A program made the position numbers and the translations under genes. A stretch of DNA of 14,372 nt, from NCBI GenBank assembly GCA_036505275.1, contig DASXTS010000459.1, positions 1 through 14,372 of the forward strand. The letters run 5' to 3'. This document shows positions 5,828 to 12,290 of the stretch, one piece after another. This DNA is from DASXTS01 sp036505275 (GTDB lineage: Bacteria > Actinomycetota > Actinomycetes > Mycobacteriales > Pseudonocardiaceae). Under the pieces are notes generated by a model. It did no database searches and was not told the DNA's origin. It was given only the letters and a program-made list of their open reading frames with translations. Each line of letters starts with the position of its first letter. Within the stretch, counting starts at the first letter, position 1.

Positions 5828-7042
5828 ATGCGACGGCCGGTGGCGTTGGTGGGTCTGGCGATCATGTCGGTGGCGCTGAACCTTCGCGCGGCGGTGGCGA
5901 GTGTCGGGCCGGTGCTGCCAGAGGCTCGTGCCGGCCTGGGGCTGACCGGCACCGGTGCCGCGGTACTGACCACGCTGCCGGTGGTGTGCTTCGGGGTGCT
6001 GGCGGTGATCGCGCCGCGGTGGGCCCGCCGGGCCGGGATCGAGGCGGTGCTGATGGTGGCCCTGATCCTGCTGACCGTGGGGTTGGCCGGCCGGGCCTGG
6101 GGTGGGCCGATCCTGCTGCTGGCCGGCACGGTTGTGGTCGGCGGTTCGATCGCGATCGCGAATGTGCTGCTGCCGCCGCTGATCAAGCGTGACTTTGCCG
6201 GCGGCACGGGGGTCATGATGGGCCTGTACACGATGTGTCTCGCCAGCTCGGCCGCGATCGGGGCCGGGCTGACGGTGCCGGTAGGTACGCTGCTCGACGC
6301 GGGCTGGCGGGGCGCCCTGTGGATGTGGTCCCTGCCGGCGGCGCTGGCCGCCGCGGTATGGCTGCCGATGCTCAGCCGGAGCACCAGGCCACCGCGGCAC
6401 CAGGCGACGCCCGGACCGTCGCCTGCCCGGCACCCGCTGGCCTGGCAGGTCACGGTGTACTTCGGGCTGCAGTCGCTGATCTTCTACGCAATGCTGTCCT
6501 GGCTCCCGTCGATCTACCGCGACCACGGGTACAGCCCGGCAACAGCCGGCTTCCTGCTGTCCCTGTGTGGCCTGGTACAGATCCCGGTAACTCTGCTGCT
6601 GCCGCGCTTGGCGATCAGGTCCGCCAACCAGGTGGTGCACATCGCGGCGTCCACTGCCTTCATGGGCGCCGGCCTGCTCGGCATCCTGACCGCCCCGACC
6701 GTGGCCCCGTACCTGTGGATGGTGCTGCTCGGTATCGGCTGCGGCGCGTGTTTCGCACTGGGACTGGCCCTGTTCGTGCTCCGCACCGGCCGCGTGGAGG
6801 ACACGGCACGGCTGTCCGGCATGGCACAGAGCGTCGGCTACCTGATCTGCGCATGCGGCCCGCTGCTGTTCGGCGTGGTGCACGACCTGACCGGCTCGTG
6901 GGAGGGCCCGCTGGCCATGCTGCTAGCGCTGCTTGTGCCGCAGCTGTGCACCGGGATGCTCGCCGGCCGAGCTCGCGTGCTCGGCGGAGCGCCGTCGGCG
7001 GTGCGGCCGCCCGTCGAACTCCAGCATCAGCGCGCCGCCTGA
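5828..7042 (+). CDS. CynX/NimT family MFS transporter
   Basis: 404-residue integral membrane protein of the major facilitator superfamily, about 12 hydrophobic segments. The N-terminus MRRPVALVGLAIMSVALNLR followed by AAVASVGPVLP is characteristic of the CynX/NimT (cyanate/nitroimidazole) subgroup, as are SIAIANVLLPPLIKRDF and the second-half segments SLIFYAMLSWLPSIYRDHGY and GIGCGACFALGLALFVLRT. Members include cyanate importers and drug exporters; the substrate here cannot be told. The ATG at 5828 is the family start; the open frame extends further upstream without homology and there is no convincing Shine-Dalgarno, only a weak GACACT box 6 nt before it. It lies 130 bp after aac(2') on the same strand, so co-transcription is possible, and is convergent with the aldo/keto reductase 29 bp away. 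Confidence 0.88.
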   Translation: MRRPVALVGLAIMSVALNLRAAVASVGPVLPEARAGLGLTGTGAAVLTTLPVVCFGVLAVIAPRWARRAGIEAVLMVALILLTVGLAGRAWGGPILLLAGTVVVGGSIAIANVLLPPLIKRDFAGGTGVMMGLYTMCLASSAAIGAGLTVPVGTLLDAGWRGALWMWSLPAALAAAVWLPMLSRSTRPPRHQATPGPSPARHPLAWQVTVYFGLQSLIFYAMLSWLPSIYRDHGYSPATAGFLLSLCGLVQIPVTLLLPRLAIRSANQVVHIAASTAFMGAGLLGILTAPTVAPYLWMVLLGIGCGACFALGLALFVLRTGRVEDTARLSGMAQSVGYLICACGPLLFGVVHDLTGSWEGPLAMLLALLVPQLCTGMLAGRARVLGGAPSAVRPPVELQHQRAA

Positions 7043-7071
7043 CCCCATGCACCCTGTGCTTTCGTTGTGGC

Positions 7072-7935
7072 TCAGCCGGTGCTGTTCGTTATGGCGGCGG
7101 TCTCCGTCGCGCTCAGCTTGATGGCCGCGGCGGCGACGTTGTCCTCCAGGTGCGACACCGATCCGGTGCCCGGGATCGGCAGGATCGACGGCGACCGGGC
7201 CAACAGCCAGGCGAGCACTATCTGCCGCGGCGACGCGTGATAGCGCTGCGCAATCTCCGACACGATCCGGTTGCCGTCAAGGTTCTGGATGGGCGCCCAC
7301 GGCAGAAAGACCATCTGCTCCTGCTCGCAGAGGTCGATCAGCCCCTCCGACCGGCGGTCGTCGACGTTGTAGCGGTTCTGGATCGACACGATAGGCGTCA
7401 GTCGTTGCGCGCGCCGCACCTGTTGCTCGGTGACGTTGGACAGCCCGACGTGCCGGATCTTGCCCTGCTCCTTGAGGGTGACCAGGGCACCGATCGAGTC
7501 CTCCAGCGGAACAGCGGGGTCGGGCCGGTGGAACTGGTACAGCGCGATCTGCTCGAGCTTGAGCCGCCGCAGGCTTCCCTCGCAGGCCTCGATCAGGTGC
7601 TCAGGCCGGCCGTTGGCAGGCCACCGTCCCGGACCGGTGCGCTCGAGACCGCCCTTGGTGGCGATCACGACATCGTCCGGATACGGGTAGAGCGTCTCGC
7701 CAATGAGTTCCTCGCTGACGTTGGGCCCGTAGGAGTCGGCGGTGTCGATGAAGTTGATGCCCAGCTCGACGGTGCGGCGCAACACCGCCTTCGCCTGGTC
7801 GCGGTCGGCGGGCTGGCCCCAGATACCGTCACCGGTGAGACGCATGGCGCCGAAGCCGAGGCGATTGACCGTCAGGTCGCCGCCCACATCGATCGTCCCG
7901 GTCATTCCGGCGTGCCCGGGTGTCTCCAATGACAT
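7072..7935 (-). CDS. aldo/keto reductase
   Basis: 287-residue NADPH-dependent oxidoreductase with an (alpha/beta)8 barrel, of the group often called oxidoreductase AKR with the signature RLGFGAMRLTGDGIWG. The catalytic tetrad is visible: Asp64 and Tyr69 in DTADSYG, Lys94 in IATKGG, and His136 in YQFHRPDP. The cofactor-binding end is PIPGTGSVSHLEDN. The start at 7935 is supported by a strong Shine-Dalgarno AAGGAG at 7949-7944 with an 8-nt spacer. It stands alone on the minus strand, convergent with the MFS gene and divergent from the DUF2127 gene. Physiological substrate unknown; detoxification of small aldehydes is a usual guess for this group and is not shown by the sequence. Confidence 0.92.
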   Translation of the reverse strand: MSLETPGHAGMTGTIDVGGDLTVNRLGFGAMRLTGDGIWGQPADRDQAKAVLRRTVELGINFIDTADSYGPNVSEELIGETLYPYPDDVVIATKGGLERTGPGRWPANGRPEHLIEACEGSLRRLKLEQIALYQFHRPDPAVPLEDSIGALVTLKEQGKIRHVGLSNVTEQQVRRAQRLTPIVSIQNRYNVDDRRSEGLIDLCEQEQMVFLPWAPIQNLDGNRIVSEIAQRYHASPRQIVLAWLLARSPSILPIPGTGSVSHLEDNVAAAAIKLSATETAAITNSTG

Positions 7936-7951
7936 CGATCTTTCTCCTTAA

Positions 7952-7977
7952 TGATCTGCGTGATCTGCATGATCGGC
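7952..7977. repeat. three 9-bp direct repeats upstream of the aldo/keto reductase
   Basis: TGATCTGCG (7952-7960), TGATCTGCA (7961-7969) and TGATCGGCG (7970-7978) follow head to tail directly upstream of the reductase ribosome-binding site. They lie in the probable leader or promoter of that gene. They may be a regulator or RNA-binding site, or a chance microrepeat. Confidence 0.55.
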
Positions 7978-8272
7978 GGCACGACGACCGCTGCGCCGTG
8001 CTGAGCGCCATGAGCGCGACACCAATCAGGTGCGCCGACGTGGCGACCGGACTGGTGTCGCGTTCATGCCGCGGCGTCAAGGTCGAGGCGTTGCAAGCGG
8101 GGCGGGTAACCGGTCGCGCCGGCTTGACCGATCGCACTGCTGCTGCCTCGCAGCGGGGTAGGGCGCTCGCGGTGAAGACGCCAGGCATGCGTTGCTGCGA
8201 TCGTAGCCCGATGCAGCACCGATCCAGACCGGCGCCGCGCAGCCGCCACCTCGGGTGAGGAGGAATACCGCG
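7978..8272. other. intergenic region without a supported gene
   Basis: This is the rest of the divergent gap between the aldo/keto reductase and the DUF2127 gene. Apart from the stem-loop at 8005-8072 and the ribosome site of the DUF2127 gene I see no coding signal: the frames that are open across it have unnatural Arg/Ser/Pro-rich composition and no recognisable motif. Promoters for both divergent genes should lie here, but no clear -35/-10 pair stands out. Confidence 0.5.
8005..8072. other. long imperfect stem-loop in the divergent intergenic region
   Basis: Arms 8009-8024 and 8053-8068 pair over 16 positions, with one position (8014/8063) being G-T, a wobble pair in plus-strand RNA. The stem continues outward (8005-8007 with 8070-8072) and inward (8026-8027 with 8050-8051, 8029-8031 with 8046-8048, 8033-8036 with 8042-8045), closing on a 5-nt loop GACGT. 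That is about 28 pairs with three 1x1 mismatches and one bulge in 68 nt. There is no T-run, and it lies between two divergent starts, so it is not an obvious terminator. It could be a palindromic intergenic repeat, a miniature element or a structured RNA. Confidence 0.7.
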
Positions 8273-8767
8273 ATGGGCTGGTTCACGTCCGGCGACGTTC
8301 TCGACCGGACCTTCAAGACCGGGATCATCCTCAAGGGACTCGACGGGATTCTCGAACTTGTCGGCGGTGCCCTTGTGATCGCGGTGCCCCCGACGACCAT
8401 CAACCGGATTGTGGTCACGCTCACCCAACACGAGCTGTCCGAAGATCCGCATGACGTGATCGCGACCGATCTGCTGCGCATATCCCAGGGCCTGAACGGC
8501 TCCGCCACCGGGTTCGCCGCCGGGTACCTGTTGCTGCACGGCATCACCAAGATCGTCCTCGTCGGCGCGCTGGTGCGTAACAAGCTGTGGGCTTACCCGT
8601 GGATGATCGCCTTTCTGCTCGCGTTCATCGGCTATCAGCTCTACCGCCTGGCGCTGCATCCCACCCTCGGACTCACCGTCCTGACCATATTCGACGCCAT
8701 GGTCGCCTGGCTGACGTGGCGCGAGTACCGCAAACAACGCACGCCAACCACACCCGTCACCGGCTGA
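8273..8767 (+). CDS. DUF2127 domain-containing membrane protein
   Basis: 164-residue predicted integral membrane protein of the DUF2127 family, function unknown. It opens MGWFTSGDVLDRTFKTGIIL, with the family-typical start in which a lone aromatic/charged N-terminus leads into a first hydrophobic segment (KGLDGILELVGGALVIAV). A polar middle (LTQHELSEDPHDVIATDLLR) is followed by three further hydrophobic segments (ATGFAAGYLLLHGITKIVLV, WAYPWMIAFLLAFIGYQLY, and LTVLTIFDAMVAWLTW), ending in a basic cytoplasmic-looking tail. The ATG at 8273 has an excellent GAGGAGGA (8257-8264) with an 8-nt spacer; an in-frame GTG at 8255 is rejected because it would lie upstream of that site. No clear partner gene. 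Confidence 0.88.
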   Translation: MGWFTSGDVLDRTFKTGIILKGLDGILELVGGALVIAVPPTTINRIVVTLTQHELSEDPHDVIATDLLRISQGLNGSATGFAAGYLLLHGITKIVLVGALVRNKLWAYPWMIAFLLAFIGYQLYRLALHPTLGLTVLTIFDAMVAWLTWREYRKQRTPTTPVTG

Positions 8768-8770
8768 CCG

Positions 8771-8929
8771 TGGCGTGGTGCCCTGCTACGCCCCGGCGGC
8801 ATCACCCCGGACCCGACCAGCGTGCAGATCTACCGAGCCAACTCGGTGGCCACCCCCAGCGGCCGGCCACGACCCTTCGACAAGAAGACGCACAAAGGAA
8901 CCTCCGACCACCTGCCCGTCCTCGCCTAG
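8771..8929 (+). pseudogene. C-terminal remnant of an endonuclease/exonuclease/phosphatase-type gene
   Basis: Directly after the DUF2127 stop, in the same frame, an open stretch without a start codon reads LLRPGGITPDPTSVQIYRAN then SVATPSGRPRPFDKKTHKGT and SDHLPVLA before TAG at 8927-8929. The ending TSDHLPVLA matches the C-terminal SDHxPV motif of the endonuclease/exonuclease/phosphatase superfamily, in which the His is catalytic. The preceding residues look like the last strands of such a domain. Everything upstream is missing, as if a deletion fused the tail to the end of the DUF2127 gene. The short length makes this tentative. Confidence 0.5.
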
Positions 8930-9095
8930 CTGTCCTCCTGACCCCGACGCTGTGCGCTGCGAGTCCGGCGCCAGCGTGCCACCATATGTGGGCACTCGTC
9001 GTACCCAACAGGGCGCGTCGAGCTGCACCAGTGCGCGGCAGACCGTCAGAGCCAGGCGTAGCGGCGCCAGGTTATGCGAATGGTCACGCGGGGTG
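8930..9095. other. upstream region of the glycolate operon
   Basis: No gene is supported here. It holds a hairpin-forming inverted repeat (ACGCTG at 8947-8952 with CAGCGT at 8972-8977, plus inner GCGC/GCGC pairs) without a following T-run, and an adjoining 20-bp near-palindrome at 8976-8995. The promoter of the malate synthase operon should be in this stretch; no strong -35/-10 pair is evident. Confidence 0.5.
8976..8995. promoter_or_regulatory. near-palindrome, candidate operator of the glycolate operon
   Basis: GTGCCACCATATGTGGGCAC is self-complementary at 16 of 20 positions, centred on CATATG with GTGCC/GGCAC outer arms. It lies about 155 bp before the malate synthase start. Dyads like this are typical sites for dimeric regulators (GntR, IclR or TetR type) but no regulator gene is in the window. 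Confidence 0.4.
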
Positions 9096-9148
9096 GAAGC
9101 CCTGCCATTCCGGCCTAGCGACGTGGCTGGCCGAAAGGGTAGGGATTC
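9096..9148 (+). promoter_or_regulatory. aceB: inverted repeat in the aceB leader that would pair with the ribosome-binding site
   Basis: Arm 9100-9115 (CCCTGCCATTCCGGCC) pairs with 9129-9144 (GGCCGAAAGGGTAGGG) at 14 of 16 positions counting one G-U, and 9096-9098 with 9146-9148 adds three more pairs, around a 13-nt loop. The right arm contains the only purine-rich ribosome site (AAAGGGTAGGG, 9134-9144) and abuts the ATG at 9149. Folded, the mRNA would hide the Shine-Dalgarno of the first gene of the operon. Confidence 0.55.
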
Positions 9149-10747
9149 ATGGCAGGCGGAACAGCAGCGGTGGCGTCCGGTCCCAGTGTGGAGCGCCAAG
9201 ACGAAGTTCTCACGGCGGAAGCCCTCGACTTCGTCGGCGAGTTGCAGCGGCGCTTCGGACCTGCTCGAGAGAATTTGCTCGCGCGGCGCCAAGAACGTCG
9301 GGCGGAGGCGGCTCGCGCTGGCCGGCTTGACTTCCTCCCTCAGACCCGGGACGTGCGCGCGGACCTGTCGTGGCGGGTCGCTCCGGCCCCGCCGGCACTC
9401 GTCGATCGCCGGGTGGAGATCACCGGCCCGACCGAGAAGAAGATGCTGGTCAACGCTCTCAACTCGGGCGCGCCCATATTCCTGGTGGATTTCGAGGACG
9501 CCAACAGTCCGACCTGGTCGAACATGGTCGGCGGGCAGGTGAACCTGATCGACGCGATCGAACGGCGGATCGACTTCACCAGCCCGGAGGGCAAGGAGTA
9601 CCGGCTGGCCGACCGGATCGCCACCATGATCATGCGGCCGCGCGGCTGGCATCTGCTCGAGCGCCATCTGCAGTTCGACGACGAGCCCGTCGCCGGTGCG
9701 TTCGTGGACTTCGGGCTTTACTTCTTCCACAACGCCAGGCGCCTGCTGGACAAGGGTCTCGGTCCCTACTTCTACCTGCCGAAGATGGAGAGCCACCTCG
9801 AGGCACGGCTGTGGAACGACATCTTCGTCTTCGCACAGGACGCGCTCGGCGTACCGCAGGGCAGCATTCGAGCGACCGTACTGGTCGAGACCATCCCGGC
9901 CGCGTTCGAGATGGACGAGATCCTCTTCGAGTTGCGCGACCACGCCTCGGGCTGCAACGCCGGTCGCTGGGACTACATCTTCAGCCTGATCAAGACGTTC
10001 CGGAATCGCCCCGAGTACGTGTTGCCCGACCGCGCCGCGGTGACCATGACCGTCCCGTCCATGCGGGCCTACACCGAGCTACTGGTCAAGACCTGCCATC
10101 AGCGCGGTGCGTACGCGATCGGCGGGATGGCCGCCTTCATCCCGAACCGGCGCGACCCGGAGGTCACCGAAGCGGCGCTGGCCAAGGTGCGTGACGACAA
10201 GGAACGCGAGGCCCGCGACGGATTCGACGGCAGCTGGGTTGCCCACCCCGACCTGGTGCCGGTGGCGATGGAGGTCTTCACCCGCATGCTGGAGGGTCGC
10301 CCCAACCAGGAGGACCGGCGGCGCGACGACGTCCAGGTGTCCGCGGACCAGCTCCTGGATGCCAGGTCGACCCCCGGCGAGATCACCGAGGGAGGGGTGC
10401 GCACCAACGCCGAGGTCGGCATCCGTTACATCGAGTCGTGGCTGCGCGGACTCGGTGCGGCGGGCATCAACAACCTCATGGAGGACGTTGCGACGGCGGA
10501 GATCTCCCGCTCGCAGATCTGGCAATGGGTGCACACCTCGGCACGGATGTCCTCAGGGCAGCAGATCGATGCCGCGCTGGTCCGGCGGATCATGGACGAA
10601 GAGCTGGCGAAGGTCCGCAGCACGATCGGCGACCAGGCCTTCGAGTCCGGCCGGTTCAAGGAGGCCTACGACCTGTTCGACCAGGTCGCCCTCGCCGACG
10701 ATTTCGTTGAGTTCCTCACATTGCCCGCGTATGGCCTGCTGGAGTGA
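9149..10747 (+). CDS. aceB: malate synthase (A type)
   Basis: 532-residue malate synthase, condensing glyoxylate and acetyl-CoA to malate and CoA in the cytoplasm. It has the length and features of the A isoform rather than the larger G form. The (beta/alpha)8 barrel carries the catalytic Arg region MIMRPRGWHLLE (residues 160-171), the Mg-binding Glu in VLVETIPAAFEMDE, and the family signature RDHASGCNAGRWDY at 263-276, where the usual GLN is GCN. The C-terminal catalytic-base Asp is D446 in NLMEDVATAEISR. The ATG at 9149 follows AAAGGGTAGGG. It is the first gene of an operon with glcD, glcE and glcF (28-nt gap to glcD), so it probably serves glycolate use by consuming the glyoxylate made by the oxidase; no isocitrate lyase gene is seen nearby. 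Confidence 0.95.
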   Translation: MAGGTAAVASGPSVERQDEVLTAEALDFVGELQRRFGPARENLLARRQERRAEAARAGRLDFLPQTRDVRADLSWRVAPAPPALVDRRVEITGPTEKKMLVNALNSGAPIFLVDFEDANSPTWSNMVGGQVNLIDAIERRIDFTSPEGKEYRLADRIATMIMRPRGWHLLERHLQFDDEPVAGAFVDFGLYFFHNARRLLDKGLGPYFYLPKMESHLEARLWNDIFVFAQDALGVPQGSIRATVLVETIPAAFEMDEILFELRDHASGCNAGRWDYIFSLIKTFRNRPEYVLPDRAAVTMTVPSMRAYTELLVKTCHQRGAYAIGGMAAFIPNRRDPEVTEAALAKVRDDKEREARDGFDGSWVAHPDLVPVAMEVFTRMLEGRPNQEDRRRDDVQVSADQLLDARSTPGEITEGGVRTNAEVGIRYIESWLRGLGAAGINNLMEDVATAEISRSQIWQWVHTSARMSSGQQIDAALVRRIMDEELAKVRSTIGDQAFESGRFKEAYDLFDQVALADDFVEFLTLPAYGLLE

Positions 10748-10775
10748 GCGCCTGCCCGGCGGAAAGCGGTAAGCC

Positions 10776-12272
10776 ATGACGACCTACCTGGAACTGGTCG
10801 CCGAGAAGGCGACCGGACGAGTCACCGACGAGGTGCGGGGCGAGATCGGTGGGCTGGTCGGCAAGGGTGGCGTGATTTCCGCACCGGCCGAGTTGCGCAC
10901 CTACGAGTGCGATGCCCTGACCGGTTTCCGGGTCGTCCCGGCACTCGTGGTACTGCCGGAGAGCACCGATGAGGTAGCCGCCGTCGTGCGGGTGTGCGCC
11001 CGCGAGGGCATCCCGTTCGTCGCCCGTGGCGCCGGCACCGGGCTGTCCGGCGGCGCGCTGCCCGTGGCCGACGGCATCGTCATCGGCCTGCAGCGGATGC
11101 GGACGATCCTCTCCGTCGACATCGAGAACCAGCGCGCGGTCGTACAGCCCGGCGTCACCAATGCCGGCATCTCGGCCGCAGTGGCAAAGCACAACCTCTA
11201 CTTCGCGCCCGACCCGTCGAGTCAGATCGTCTGCACCATCGGCGGCAACGTCGCGGAGAACTCCGGTGGCGCGCACTGCCTCAAGTACGGCTTCACCACC
11301 AACCACGTGCTCGCGCTCACCTTCGTGTGCCCCGATGGCAGCGTCGTCACCCTCGGCGGCGACTCGTTGGACTCCGTGGGCCCCGACCTGCGCGCGCTCG
11401 TGGTCGGCTCCGAAGGCACCCTGGGCATCGTCACCGAGGTCACCGTGCGGCTGCTGCGCAAGCCCGAGGCGGTGCGGACGCTCGTTGCCGACTTCCCGGA
11501 CGCCGAACACGCGGGCAATGCGGTCAGTGACATCGTCTCCGCCGGCATCATCCCCGCCGCGGTCGAGATGCTCGACGCCCTCGCGATCGAAGCCTGTGAA
11601 AAGGCGGTACAGGCCGGCTACTCGTTGGACACCCCGGCCGCGCTCGTCGTGGAAGTCGACGGTGTCGCCGTCGAGGTCGAGGCGGAGTTCGAGCGGGTGC
11701 AGGGAATCTGCCAGGCCAACGAGGCGACGCACATCCGGATTGCGCACGACGACAACGAGCGGGCCCGCATCTGGAAGGGACGCAAGGCGGCGTTCGCCGC
11801 CATGGGCCGGATCAGCCCGGACTATTTCGTCCAGGATGGGGTCATCCCACGCACCAAGTTGGGCGCCACGCTCACCCGCATCGGCGAGATGTCCGAGCGG
11901 GCAGGGCTGCGGGTGGCGAACGTCTTCCACGCCGGTGACGGAAACCTGCACCCACTGGTGCTGTATGACAGCGCGGTGCCAGGGCAGGCCGAGCGAGCCG
12001 AGCACCTGGCCACGGCGATCGTCGAACTCTGCGTCGAACAGGGCGGGTCGATCACCGGTGAGCACGGTGTCGGCAGCGACAAGGCCTGCTCGATGCTGAA
12101 GATGTTCTCCGAGGCGGACCTGACCGTGATGGCTCTGGTCAGGGCGGCATTCGATCGCGGCGGCATCTGCAACCCCGGAAAGATCCTGCCCACCCCACGG
12201 CTGTGCGGCGAGCGTCCCGGTCCATGGCGACCGCATCCCCTGGAGGCGGCGGGCGTCATCGAGCGGTTCTGA
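10776..12272 (+). CDS. glcD: glycolate oxidase subunit GlcD (FAD-linked)
   Basis: 498-residue FAD-linked oxidase of the GlcD/D-lactate dehydrogenase family, the catalytic flavin subunit of glycolate oxidase. The N-terminal PCMH FAD domain includes PFVARGAGTGLSGGALPVAD (the pyrophosphate loop) and the segment IGGNVAENSGGAHCLKYGFT. The C-terminal FAD-oxidase domain has NVFHAGDGNLHPLVLYD, with the conserved active-site/metal His, and GSITGEHGVGSDK. The C-terminus ICNPGKILPTPRLCGE is typical of GlcD. The ATG at 10776 is preceded by GGAAAGCGG. It is followed by glcE after a 18-nt gap. With GlcE and GlcF it would oxidise glycolate to glyoxylate and pass electrons to the respiratory chain. D-lactate or another 2-hydroxy acid is a possible alternative substrate; the malate synthase neighbour favours glycolate. 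Confidence 0.93.
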   Translation: MTTYLELVAEKATGRVTDEVRGEIGGLVGKGGVISAPAELRTYECDALTGFRVVPALVVLPESTDEVAAVVRVCAREGIPFVARGAGTGLSGGALPVADGIVIGLQRMRTILSVDIENQRAVVQPGVTNAGISAAVAKHNLYFAPDPSSQIVCTIGGNVAENSGGAHCLKYGFTTNHVLALTFVCPDGSVVTLGGDSLDSVGPDLRALVVGSEGTLGIVTEVTVRLLRKPEAVRTLVADFPDAEHAGNAVSDIVSAGIIPAAVEMLDALAIEACEKAVQAGYSLDTPAALVVEVDGVAVEVEAEFERVQGICQANEATHIRIAHDDNERARIWKGRKAAFAAMGRISPDYFVQDGVIPRTKLGATLTRIGEMSERAGLRVANVFHAGDGNLHPLVLYDSAVPGQAERAEHLATAIVELCVEQGGSITGEHGVGSDKACSMLKMFSEADLTVMALVRAAFDRGGICNPGKILPTPRLCGERPGPWRPHPLEAAGVIERF

Positions 12273-12290
12273 CATCGAGAGGTGCGCAAA

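Noticed and set aside
4807..6453. 548-codon minus-strand open frame across the pseudogenes, aac(2') and the MFS gene
   Set aside because: Low-complexity composition, no domain, and it crosses three unrelated plus-strand loci.
7920..8258. 112-codon plus-strand open frame in the divergent intergenic region
   Set aside because: Starts inside the aldo/keto reductase, runs through the hairpin, has no ribosome site or recognisable sequence.
10716..12275. 519-codon open frame on the minus strand opposite glcD
   Set aside because: Antisense shadow of glcD, whose plus-strand frame has clear FAD-domain motifs.
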